NCBI RefSeq assembly: GCF_022712295.1
Contig: NZ_JALAGT010000195.1
Span: 1-39,955 of the forward strand
Length of the DNA: 39,955 bases
Origin: Galactobacter sp.
Lineage (GTDB): Bacteria > Actinomycetota > Actinomycetes > Actinomycetales > Micrococcaceae
Direction: 5' to 3'
Shown here: piece by piece, positions 15,363 to 22,737 of the stretch
How positions within the stretch are numbered: position 1 is the first letter of the stretch
Layout of the letters: the number at the start of each line of letters is the position of its first letter
Program-made: the position numbers and the translations under genes
The notes under the pieces: model-generated
What the model was told of the DNA's origin: nothing
What the model saw: the letters and a program-made list of their open reading frames with translations, nothing else
Database searches by the model: none

Positions 15363-16385
15363 TCACCACTCGATCAGGGCCAGGCCTGCGGCCATGCCCC
15401 CGCCGAAGCCGGCGAGCAGGACCTTCTCGCCTGGAGCGATAAGGTCGGCTCGCGCGACTTCGTCCAGCATCATCGGGATGGACGCCGAGCCCGTGTTGCC
15501 GACCTCGTCCACGTTCAGGTGGATTCGCGCCTGCGGAAGATCCATGGTCGCGAAGATGTCCTTGAGCATGACCCCGTTGGCCTGGTGGGGCACGAAGTGG
15601 CGGATCTGCGCGGCTTCCACCCCGCATTCGGCCAGGAAATCCGTCACCAGCCCGGGCAGGTTCTCCGCGACGAAGTCCCTGACGGCGCGGCCGTCCATCG
15701 TGAAGTACTTCAGTTCGTCATCGACACTCGCATCGAGGGGGAGCCGGGTCCCACCCGCGGGCACCTTGATGACGTGGTGCAGATGACCGTAACTGTGCAG
15801 ACGGGTGTGCAGAAGGCGGTGGCCGCCGTCCGTTGGCCCTTGCGCCACCACCGCTGCGCCCGCGCCGTCACCGAAGAGGATGACCGTCTTCCGGTCGGCG
15901 GGATTGAGGATCCTCGAGTACAGATCTGCGCCGATGACGAGTGCCTTGCCTCCCTGCACCATGAGCATCTGGGACACGGTCGAGAGCGCGAAGGCGAAAC
16001 CGCTGCACACCGCATTGAGGTCGAAGGCGACTGCGTTCGTGGCACCGATCCCGCCCTGCACGATGGCCGCGGTGGGCGGCTGGCTGTGGTCGGGTGTGGA
16101 GGTCGCGACCACCAGGAGGGTGATCTCCTCCGCCTGCACGCCGGCCGAGACGAGCGCCCGACGGGCGGCCTCGATGGCGAGGTCGGAGGTGGCGACACCG
16201 TCGTCGGCCCAGTGCCGGGTGACGATCCCCGTCTTGCGCTGGACCCAGGCGTCATCGACGTTGGCCGCGGGGCCGATCTCATCGTTGGTGACGACGCGGG
16301 GCGGGACGTAGGAGCCGGTGCCGGTGATGCTTACAGGTGCAGCGCCGGGATTCTCGTCGAGTGTTTCCGAGGGGGCGCTGGACAT
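15363..16385 (-). CDS. 3-oxoacyl-ACP synthase III (KAS III) family protein
   Basis: This 340-residue thiolase-fold protein has the KAS III catalytic triad: C127 in NAVCSGF, H267 in FVPHQAN and N297 in GNTGSAS. FabH starts fatty-acid synthesis by condensing an acyl-CoA with malonyl-ACP. No fabD, acpP or fabF gene is adjacent, so this is a stand-alone copy. It could be a second FabH, perhaps for branched or unusual primers, or an enzyme of another pathway. The N-terminus has about 15 extra residues compared with typical FabH. The start at 16385 lacks a strong ribosome site. Confidence 0.85.
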   Translation of the reverse strand: MSSAPSETLDENPGAAPVSITGTGSYVPPRVVTNDEIGPAANVDDAWVQRKTGIVTRHWADDGVATSDLAIEAARRALVSAGVQAEEITLLVVATSTPDHSQPPTAAIVQGGIGATNAVAFDLNAVCSGFAFALSTVSQMLMVQGGKALVIGADLYSRILNPADRKTVILFGDGAGAAVVAQGPTDGGHRLLHTRLHSYGHLHHVIKVPAGGTRLPLDASVDDELKYFTMDGRAVRDFVAENLPGLVTDFLAECGVEAAQIRHFVPHQANGVMLKDIFATMDLPQARIHLNVDEVGNTGSASIPMMLDEVARADLIAPGEKVLLAGFGGGMAAGLALIEW

Positions 16386-16484
16386 GCGGGACGGCTTTCA
16401 GTAGATGGAAAGAGTGTTTCCCTACAAAGATACCGGCGGGTGAGGCATGCAGTGTTCTTCGAGTCAGTGCACGGGGAATCTGTG

Positions 16485-16599
16485 CCGTCACCACAGCCGA
16501 CGGACAGGTGGGCTCCGTAGCGTTGTAGACACCTCAAAGGGTGCGAGTGATGACAAGGGAATCCCCCGGAACTGGTGCACACGGTTCCGGGGGATTTCC
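16485..16599 (+). repeat. 115-bp structured repeat, copy A
   Basis: It matches copy B (19134-19248) over 115 bases without gaps and with four substitutions; weaker similarity extends about 16 bases upstream. It begins with a small hairpin (CCGTC/GACGG), has a pairable AGGTG/CACCT middle, and ends with a long hairpin of CCCCCGGAAC against GTTCCGGGGG. It lies between the KAS III gene and the PadR operator, in a 317-base stretch with no gene. I do not recognise it as a known RNA family. Confidence 0.85.
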
Positions 16600-16654
16600 G
16601 CGTCTGGGGGCTTCATGGGGAATGCCGCCCCGTGAGCACTTCCTGAGCCTCGGT

Positions 16655-16694
16655 ACTTAGTGATACTGTCTACCTGTAGTCAGTAACACTAAGT
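16655..16694. promoter_or_regulatory. 40-bp near-perfect palindrome: PadR operator
   Basis: Of 20 position pairs, 17 are complementary around the centre between 16674 and 16675. The outer arms are ACTTAGTG (16655-16662) and CACTAAGT (16687-16694). It lies directly before the PadR gene and contains GATACT and TACTGT, which could serve as -10 boxes, so a bound repressor would block transcription. PadR autoregulation of efflux cassettes is well known. Confidence 0.75.
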
Positions 16695-16702
16695 AGGCGG
16701 GT

Positions 16703-17077
16703 ATGAGTAAACAGATGACGGAGATGCTCAAGGGCACGCTGGAGGGCGTGGTCCTGGCGGTGCTCTCCGAACGGCCGGCGTACGGCTACGAAATCACGGC
16801 ATGGCTGCGAGACCAGGGCTTCGAGGACATCGCGGAAGGCACCATCTACGCGCTGCTGGTCCGTATTGAACAGCGCCGGCTCGTCGACGTGGAGAAGGTG
16901 CCGAGCGAGAAGGGCCCGCCACGCAAGGTCTTCACCCTGAATCAACAGGGCCGAGTCACCCTGAACGACTTCTGGACCAACTGGGACTTCCTGGCGCAGC
17001 GACTCGAGGCCCTACACAGACAACAACTGCGCAGTCAAAGCAACGCCGGGGCGGAGCCCAAGGAAGGATCGAAGTGA
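16703..17077 (+). CDS. PadR-family transcriptional repressor
   Basis: The 124-residue protein has a winged-helix domain of PadR type: LKGTLEGVVLAVLSERPAYGYEITAWL, followed by IAEGTIYALLVRIEQRRLV and the beta wing GPPRKVFTL. The C-terminal helix FWTNWDFLAQRLEALH would mediate dimerisation. Such repressors commonly sit at the head of DrrAB-type ABC exporter operons and are released by the exported drug or by cell-envelope stress. Its stop overlaps the next gene. The 40-bp palindrome just upstream is its probable operator. Confidence 0.88.
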   Translation: MSKQMTEMLKGTLEGVVLAVLSERPAYGYEITAWLRDQGFEDIAEGTIYALLVRIEQRRLVDVEKVPSEKGPPRKVFTLNQQGRVTLNDFWTNWDFLAQRLEALHRQQLRSQSNAGAEPKEGSK

Positions 17078-17475
17078 TGCGCAACCCGATCGAATACATC
17101 GTGGGAGATCTGGAAGCCAAGAAGCAGTGGCGTGAATACAAGACTCGCGTCAAAGCACTGCCAAGCGCATACCGGACGGCTTACAAGGGGTTGGAACGGT
17201 ATGCCACGATCTTCGGCCCGGTGGATCACTCGGATTCCATGATGAACATGTTCGGTGATCTCGTGGACCTCATGGAGCGTGCCGCCGTGGACGGACATCC
17301 GGTCCGCGACGTGGTCGGTGAGGATCCCACCGACTTCATGGAGTCATTCATCGACGCCTATCGCGGGAACGGCAAGAGTTTCGTGGAGAAGGAACGCTTC
17401 AAGCTGGCGGATTCCCTGGACCGTGCCGTTGCGGAGCAGGAAAGCCGTAGCGCCGGGGAAGGCGGCCGGCAATGA
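17077..17475 (+). CDS. DUF1048-family protein
   Basis: A soluble protein of about 132 residues that resembles the DUF1048 family, all-helical proteins often found between PadR regulators and ABC exporter genes. Function is unknown. Visible are two helix-rich halves, IEYIVGDLEAKKQWREYKTR and a later DFMESFIDAYRGNGKS segment. ATG 17077 overlaps the PadR stop (TGATG); GTG 17074 is an equally spaced alternative, with GGAAGGA at 17062-17068. Its stop overlaps the ATPase start by ATGA, so all four cassette genes are translationally coupled. Confidence 0.8.
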   Translation: MRNPIEYIVGDLEAKKQWREYKTRVKALPSAYRTAYKGLERYATIFGPVDHSDSMMNMFGDLVDLMERAAVDGHPVRDVVGEDPTDFMESFIDAYRGNGKSFVEKERFKLADSLDRAVAEQESRSAGEGGRQ

Positions 17476-18269
17476 CCGCCGCGGCAGGGCCGTCAGCCAT
17501 CAGCATCCAGGGGCTGACCAAGAGCTTCAAGGACGTACACGTCCTGGACGGAATCGACCTGGTGGTGCGGCGTGGCAGCATCTTCGCCCTGCTCGGTAGC
17601 AACGGTGCGGGCAAGACGACGGTCGTCAGGATCCTCGCAACACTCTTGCGGCCGGACACGGGGAAAGTTGAAGTCAACGGATTCGATGTCCACATGCAGC
17701 CGGCCGCCGTTCGGGAGAGCATCGGGCTCACCGGACAATTCGCGGCCGTGGACGAGGTACTCACTGGCCGGGAGAACCTGAGACTGGCCGGGCGCCTGCG
17801 GCATGTCGAGAATCCATCCGCGACGGCTGATTCGTTTCTCGACCGAGTCGGCCTCACCGAAGCGGCCGATCGCCGAGTGGGTACGTATTCCGGTGGCATG
17901 CGCAGGAGGTTGGACATCGCCATGAGCCTGGTTGGCAGCCCGGAACTGATCGTGCTGGATGAACCCACCACCGGGTTGGACCCTGAGGCCAGACGGGAGG
18001 TCTGGACCATGGTGCAGGAGCTGGCCAGCAGCGGAACCACGGTGTTGCTGACCACGCAGTATCTGGAGGAAGCGGAACATCTTGCCGATCGGATTGCGAT
18101 CCTGCACCGAGGCCGCATCCTCGTGGAAGGGACGCTGCAGGACCTGCGGCGGCTTCTTCCCCAGCCCAAGGTGGAGTACGTCCGTAATCAACCCAGCCTT
18201 GAGGACGTCTTCCTGGCCTTGACCGGCGCCGAACCCGAGGCGTCGCAGGCGGGCGCGACCCATGCGTAG
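17472..18269 (+). CDS. ABC exporter ATP-binding protein (DrrA-like)
   Basis: This 265-residue nucleotide-binding subunit shows Walker A GSNGAGKTT (42-50), the signature YSGGMRRRLD (139-148) and Walker B LIVLDEP (159-165), with a switch TTQYLEEAEHLADRI after it. The arrangement matches the daunorubicin-resistance DrrA type, which energises export of lipophilic drugs or lipids. It overlaps the permease start by eight bases. The cassette is presumably switched by the PadR protein. Confidence 0.9.
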   Translation: MTAAAGPSAISIQGLTKSFKDVHVLDGIDLVVRRGSIFALLGSNGAGKTTVVRILATLLRPDTGKVEVNGFDVHMQPAAVRESIGLTGQFAAVDEVLTGRENLRLAGRLRHVENPSATADSFLDRVGLTEAADRRVGTYSGGMRRRLDIAMSLVGSPELIVLDEPTTGLDPEARREVWTMVQELASSGTTVLLTTQYLEEAEHLADRIAILHRGRILVEGTLQDLRRLLPQPKVEYVRNQPSLEDVFLALTGAEPEASQAGATHA

Positions 18270-18969
18270 GCGTCACCTGTTCTCCGATACCGCGGCGCTC
18301 ACTGGACGTTCCCTTCGGCATGTGCTGCGCAGCCCGGACACCATCCTCACCACGGCGATCATGCCGATCGGCATCATGGTGCTCTTCGTTTTCGTACTGG
18401 GAGGTGCCCTGCAGGAGAGCTCGGGAACCGGGACGTACGTCGACTACCAATTACCGGGCATCGTGCTGATCACCGTTGCCACGGGAGTCTCGTACACGTC
18501 CTACCGGTTGTTCCAGGACGTCCAAGGAGGGCTCTTCGAACGCTTCCGGTCCATGCCGGTGGCCAGGTCATCGGTGTTGTGGGCGCACGTGTTGACCTCG
18601 CTGGTGGCCAACCTCGTCTCGGTGGCACTCGTGATCGGCGTGGCGTTGCTGTTCGGGTTCAGGCCCGGGGCCGGAGTGGGGCCATGGCTATCCGTTGCGG
18701 GCATCGTCGTAGTGTTCACTTTGGCCTTGACGTGGTTGGCGGTCATCGCCGGGCTGAGTGCCAGGACCGTGGATGGTGCGAACGCGTTCTCCTACCCACT
18801 GATCTTCCTGCCATTGTTGAGCTCGGCCTTCGTACCGACCGACACCATGCCAGGCCCTGTCGGCTGGTTCGCTGAACATCAGCCGGTCACGCCGATCGTG
18901 GACTCCATCCGCGCACTGCTCGACGGTCGCGGTGCCGGTTCCGGAATCCTGGTCGCGCTCGCGTGGTGA
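18262..18969 (+). CDS. ABC-2 type permease (DrrB-like), truncated by in-frame TGA
   Basis: The 235-residue protein has five hydrophobic segments and the ABC-2 signature region with LPLLSSAFVPTDTMP, as in DrrB-type permeases that pair with DrrA ATPases. The reading frame ends at TGA 18967-18969 after LVALAW. The same frame then continues without interruption for 21 codons (VGLCIVAYAVSLVVYRRRFG...) to a second TGA at 19033-19035. That stretch looks exactly like the missing last membrane helix and its basic tail, giving a normal length of 257. The first stop is therefore probably a nonsense mutation, and the exporter may be impaired unless the stop is read through. Confidence 0.8.
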   Translation: MRRRHLFSDTAALTGRSLRHVLRSPDTILTTAIMPIGIMVLFVFVLGGALQESSGTGTYVDYQLPGIVLITVATGVSYTSYRLFQDVQGGLFERFRSMPVARSSVLWAHVLTSLVANLVSVALVIGVALLFGFRPGAGVGPWLSVAGIVVVFTLALTWLAVIAGLSARTVDGANAFSYPLIFLPLLSSAFVPTDTMPGPVGWFAEHQPVTPIVDSIRALLDGRGAGSGILVALAW

Positions 18970-19133
18970 GTGGGCTTGTGCATCGTGGCCTACGCGGTTT
19001 CTTTGGTGGTCTACCGCCGCCGTTTTGGCGGCTGAGGACGTCCGGGGGCCGACTGACCGCGGACCAGCGCCGCTCCACGCCGAGCCTCGTCCTCCTTGCC
19101 GCGTGGTGACACCAGACGCATGGGGAAAGTGCA

Positions 19134-19248
19134 CCGTCACCACAGCCGACGGACAGGTGGGCTCCGTAGTGTCGTAGACACCTCAAAGGGTGCGAGTGAT
19201 GACAAGGGAATCCCCCGGAACCGGTGCAAACGGTTCCGGGGGATTTCC
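19134..19248 (+). repeat. 115-bp structured repeat, copy B
   Basis: The sister of copy A, in the same orientation, exactly 2,649 bases downstream. In this copy the terminal hairpin is a perfect 14-bp stem (AATCCCCCGGAACC with its complement), and an internal GTGTC-GTA-GACAC hairpin is perfect too. It lies between the permease gene and the VapB-like gene. Confidence 0.85.
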
Positions 19249-19302
19249 ATATGTCGACCGTGGCTGAAGCGAGCCCACTGCACTGGGGACGCCGTGGCGA
19301 AG

Positions 19303-19308
19303 TAACCT
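19303..19308 (+). promoter_or_regulatory. -10 box of the VapB-like gene (leaderless)
   Basis: TAACCT matches TANNNT and lies seven bases before the ATG at 19316, where no ribosome site is visible. This is the pattern of a leaderless actinobacterial mRNA. Confidence 0.45.
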
Positions 19309-19315
19309 TGGGTAC

Positions 19316-19633
19316 ATGATCTTCAAGTCCGTGGGTGATTCGCGCCCGTACCCGGACCATGGGCTGAGCAGCACCCGTGACTGGGCGGCGGTCCCCCCGC
19401 GGCAGGTGAGTCTGGAAGAACTGACCACCACGAAGTCCACGTTGGACCTGGCCGCACTGCTGGCCGAGGACTCAACTTTCTACGGCGATCTCTTCCCACA
19501 CGTGGTGCGGTTCCAGGGGGAGATGTATCTGGAGGACGGGCTGCACCGCGCGGTCAGGACGGCGCTTCAACATCGCTCCATCATGCACGCGCGAGTCCTG
19601 GACCTGGATGCCGCAGGGGGTCTCAGTGAGTGA
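19316..19633 (+). CDS. Small VapB-antitoxin-like actinobacterial protein
   Basis: The 105-residue protein resembles a conserved actinobacterial family often labelled 'VapB-family antitoxin' and usually found beside a LytR_C-domain gene, as here. The middle segment RQVSLEELTTTKSTLDLAALL is followed by a VVRFQGEMYLEDGLHRAVRTALQHRSIMHARVLDL domain. No toxin gene accompanies it, so the toxin-antitoxin label is doubtful. Transcription is probably leaderless. Its end overlaps the next gene by eight bases. Confidence 0.65.
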   Translation: MIFKSVGDSRPYPDHGLSSTRDWAAVPPRQVSLEELTTTKSTLDLAALLAEDSTFYGDLFPHVVRFQGEMYLEDGLHRAVRTALQHRSIMHARVLDLDAAGGLSE

Positions 19634-20171
19634 CGAGCTCGTCACCCCCGAGGACCGGGCCGTCGCCGTAAGGACCCGAAAGATCATCCTGGTGGTCCTG
19701 ATGGTCATTGCTGTCGTCACGGTGTCCTTGGGGCTGCGCTGGCACCAGACCGGGCAGTGGACGCCGCACTGGCAGGCGGACCGGGGAGCGGTGTGCCCTG
19801 TGCAGATGATGGCCCCGGCCGCTCCGGCGGACACCACGATCAACGTCTACAACGGGACCTCGAACGAGGGCGTGGCAGCGGATGTCGCGGACTCGATGAA
19901 GCGCCGCGGGTATCAGATCGCCAAGGTCGGCAACGCGGGTCCGCAGAACGGCCAGGAGGCCGGCACGGCGTTGGTGGTCACCGGCCCGGGAACCGTTGCT
20001 CAGGCGCTGAGCGTGCAGCGGCAAGTGCCGAAGTCACTCGTGGTGATTCAGCCCCGTCGATCCGATGGCAGGGTGGACCTGATGCTGACGGAGGGCTTCA
20101 CGTCCCTCAGTAGCAATCCGAACCTGGGGCCGGGCCGCATGCAGTGCACGCAGCTGGTGTTCGCGGGCTGA
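19626..20171 (+). CDS. LytR C-terminal-domain membrane protein
   Basis: A protein of about 181 residues with a short cytoplasmic N-terminus, one transmembrane helix (KIILVVLMVIAVVTVSLGL, about residues 20-38) and an extracellular LytR_C domain starting INVYNGTSNEGVAADVADSM. LytR_C domains occur in cell-wall proteins of Gram-positives; this one lacks the catalytic LCP domain. The start is GTG 19626, overlapping the preceding gene, with AGGGGG upstream. It may assist in wall polymer attachment; that is inference. Confidence 0.78.
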   Translation: MSDELVTPEDRAVAVRTRKIILVVLMVIAVVTVSLGLRWHQTGQWTPHWQADRGAVCPVQMMAPAAPADTTINVYNGTSNEGVAADVADSMKRRGYQIAKVGNAGPQNGQEAGTALVVTGPGTVAQALSVQRQVPKSLVVIQPRRSDGRVDLMLTEGFTSLSSNPNLGPGRMQCTQLVFAG

Positions 20172-20185
20172 GCCGGCGGCCCAGA

Positions 20186-21802
20186 TCAGTCGCGTTCTTC
20201 TGTGCCCGACGACGCGTTCCCCACGTTTTCGTCGTCCGGAACCACGGTGCCAGGCGCCCGATCGGCCGGCCGCCGATCGTCGGACGCCGGGGCACGGTGG
20301 CGCCCGGCGCCGTGTGGGGGTTCGACGGCTTGTGGGGGTTCGGTGGCCGACTGCGCTTCTTCGTACCGCTCGATGTCTGCCGGCTCCAAGGAATCCATGA
20401 CCCCGGTCGGGACGTAGCGGTCGTAGTTATCGATGAGGTCAGGGCGCTTTGAAGGGGGAATCTCCGCGGTGCCTGCGACCTCGGCAAGGCGCAGCTGCCT
20501 GTTGTGCTCGCGTTCTGTACGGGACATCTCTCGCAGCTCGGCACCGTGCAGCGCAGGAATGCGGATGAGGGCACCGTCCGATTCGCGGACCTTGAGTCCG
20601 TGGGCGGCGAGGATCTCGTTCTCCTCGCGGGTGTTCTTGCGTCCGGACGCGCGCTGGGCGTCGTGGAACATGGTTGTTTTGCCTTTGAGGATGCGACGCA
20701 CCCTCTTCCACTCCCAGTAGGGCTTGCCTGCCCAGGTCAGGAGAATGCCGACCAGCAGGTAGCACCCCAGCATGATCCAACCGCGCAGGTATCCCGGCCC
20801 GACACCGTAGACAAGGTGCTTGAGCATTTCGCTGATGCCGGATCCCACCACGATGTTCTGCATCCATTGGAAGAACTCCGGCATCATCCAGGCCGGCATC
20901 GCGGCTCCCGATGAGGGGATCGAGAGGAAGATGAACAGGGTCATCGCGGGGGCTGCGATGAAGCGGCCAAGGAAATATGACAGCCCGTTGACGGCGACGC
21001 CGATGGCGACGCTCCAGGCGAAGCCGAGGCCAAGCAGCGCCCAGAAATGTCCGGTGATGGCGCCGAGGACCAGATCCACCAAGATGGAGGAGAGCAAGCT
21101 CAAGAAGGCGGAGACGCCGAGGATGATGCCGTAGCGCGTCCGTCTCGACAGGGGGCCGCCCATGAGTCCGATGAACATGGCGGCCAAGTAGCCGCTGATG
21201 CACCAGGTGAGCATGAGGTACATCGGCGTCATGCCGATGTCGTGGGCCCCCAACGGTGCCACGTCGTCCGTGGTTGGGGCATCCTTCTGGCCGAGTGCCG
21301 GCAGAAGGGGCTCGATCAGCTTGGGGATGATGCTGGAAGCCTGCGCCTGGTGAGCGGTGGCAACGACCAACTGGTTCTTCTCCGGGTCGTAGGCCATCGC
21401 GAGCTTGCCGGTGCGCACTTGCTCGCGAGCCTCGGCATGGTCGGAAATCGTGGTGAAGTCCATGCTGCCAGGCGCATTCTGCTTCACCTCTGCCTGCAGC
21501 GTCTGCGTGGCGGTGGTGTCGGAGACGATACCGACGGGGACGTGGCGTGGGGCCACGTGCTGGAAGGATCCCACGTAGCAGAGCGTGAACATGATGCACA
21601 TGAACACCGGCATCCAGAGCTGGGACAGCACCAGCTGGATGGAGGGGTTCAGGGTCGCGAACCAGCGCCGGTAGGCGGACTTCTTCTGTGGTGGGGTATG
21701 GACCACCATGTCTGCATCGTTGACGGTCTCGCCAGGTAGTGGGCGCCCGGAGGGTCGCGGGGTGGATACCTGGTTCTGGGGTGTGTCTTCAGATGCGCTC
21801 AT
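20186..21802 (-). CDS. DUF3533 / ABC-2-like membrane protein with long charged C-terminus
   Basis: This 538-residue membrane protein has one N-terminal helix (about residues 55-80), a large extracellular loop of about 120 residues, then five helices clustered at about 195-365, the layout of YhgE/Pip-like and DUF3533 proteins. From about residue 370 onward a long hydrophilic tail follows, rich in Arg, Glu and Pro. Members of these families are linked to export or phage infection, but the function of this one is unknown. It is convergent with the LytR_C gene with only 14 bases between their stops. Confidence 0.65.
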   Translation of the reverse strand: MSASEDTPQNQVSTPRPSGRPLPGETVNDADMVVHTPPQKKSAYRRWFATLNPSIQLVLSQLWMPVFMCIMFTLCYVGSFQHVAPRHVPVGIVSDTTATQTLQAEVKQNAPGSMDFTTISDHAEAREQVRTGKLAMAYDPEKNQLVVATAHQAQASSIIPKLIEPLLPALGQKDAPTTDDVAPLGAHDIGMTPMYLMLTWCISGYLAAMFIGLMGGPLSRRTRYGIILGVSAFLSLLSSILVDLVLGAITGHFWALLGLGFAWSVAIGVAVNGLSYFLGRFIAAPAMTLFIFLSIPSSGAAMPAWMMPEFFQWMQNIVVGSGISEMLKHLVYGVGPGYLRGWIMLGCYLLVGILLTWAGKPYWEWKRVRRILKGKTTMFHDAQRASGRKNTREENEILAAHGLKVRESDGALIRIPALHGAELREMSRTEREHNRQLRLAEVAGTAEIPPSKRPDLIDNYDRYVPTGVMDSLEPADIERYEEAQSATEPPQAVEPPHGAGRHRAPASDDRRPADRAPGTVVPDDENVGNASSGTEERD

Positions 21803-21845
21803 GTCTTGCTCAGGTTATCAGCGTTGCATTACCGGGTAATGAATC

Positions 21846-22631
21846 TCAGGATCTTGCGAACATTCCCAGAACGGGTTTCAGGACGTCGGCCGGGATCTGC
21901 CCCGGAGCGGAGGCAACTCCAACCATCGCGAACGTGGCGCAGGAGCCGAAGGTCTCCGCAGCAACACGGGAGACCAGGCCCAACTGGCCCATCGAAATGG
22001 TCAGCAGTGGCTCCGACAGTTCCTCGCCGGCTTGGGCTGTGGCGGCCAGCAACGTCGCGACGTCGGCGGGCGAGTGCGGTGTCACGGCGATTTTCAGGAC
22101 ATCCGCTCCGGCCTGGGACTGCGATCGCAGGTGCCCAACGATCTCGTCCTGGCTCGGGGTGCCCCCGAAGTCGTGGAAGGAGGCCACGACGGGGATCTCG
22201 GCGGCCTTGGCCGCCGTCATGATGCTCCCCACCGAGGAGGCGGCCCGGCGGTACTCGACATCCACGGCGTCGGCCATACCCTCCTCGATGAGCCCGACGA
22301 CGAGGTCCGCATACGCGGAATCGTCCAGGTGGCCCTCACCTCCCTCGCGGTCAGTGCGATAGGTGGTCAGTATCGGGGTGGACGTGCCGTCCTGCCGCTG
22401 GAGGCCGGCCAGCAGTGCGGCACCGATTTCCGGTGCGGAGGCCGGGTTGGCGATGTGGTCGATCCGCCACTCGACGACGTCCACCGGCTGGCCTGCCACG
22501 GCGCCCACGGCTGCTGGCACCTGGTTCACGGTCTGCGGCATCACCGGGACAATGATCTTGGGACGTCCGGCCCCGAGAGCGATTCCGGGGGCTGCGCCGA
22601 TGTGGACTGGGATGCGCTCTGCAGCGGACAC
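21846..22631 (-). CDS. aroD: Type I 3-dehydroquinate dehydratase
   Basis: The 261-residue protein has the type I dehydroquinase active site: E54 in EWRIDH, H153 in SFHDFGG and Schiff-base K180 in ADVLKIAV. It converts 3-dehydroquinate to 3-dehydroshikimate. The start is GTG 22631, which has AAGGAG (complement of 22638-22643) at six bases; ATG codons at 22667 and 22739 lack such a signal. Many actinobacteria use the type II enzyme (AroQ) in the aro cluster, so a stand-alone type I copy may serve quinate catabolism or be a second enzyme. Confidence 0.88.
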   Translation of the reverse strand: MSAAERIPVHIGAAPGIALGAGRPKIIVPVMPQTVNQVPAAVGAVAGQPVDVVEWRIDHIANPASAPEIGAALLAGLQRQDGTSTPILTTYRTDREGGEGHLDDSAYADLVVGLIEEGMADAVDVEYRRAASSVGSIMTAAKAAEIPVVASFHDFGGTPSQDEIVGHLRSQSQAGADVLKIAVTPHSPADVATLLAATAQAGEELSEPLLTISMGQLGLVSRVAAETFGSCATFAMVGVASAPGQIPADVLKPVLGMFARS

Positions 22632-22737
22632 GGGTGCTCCTTCGCGTGATGGTCGTGCGATCTCCATTGTGCAGGAACGGGTGGTAGCGAGGGTAGGAGA
22701 GACCTGAACGCAGGCAGAGCCGGTAACGTCAGGACTC

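Noticed and set aside
18967..18969. TGA in the permease as a selenocysteine codon
   Set aside because: ABC-2 permeases have no known selenoproteins, and there is no SECIS-like hairpin right after the stop. A nonsense change is simpler.
16485..19248. The repeat pair as ends of an insertion sequence or MITE
   Set aside because: The copies have the same orientation, lack terminal inverted repeats, and no transposase lies between them.
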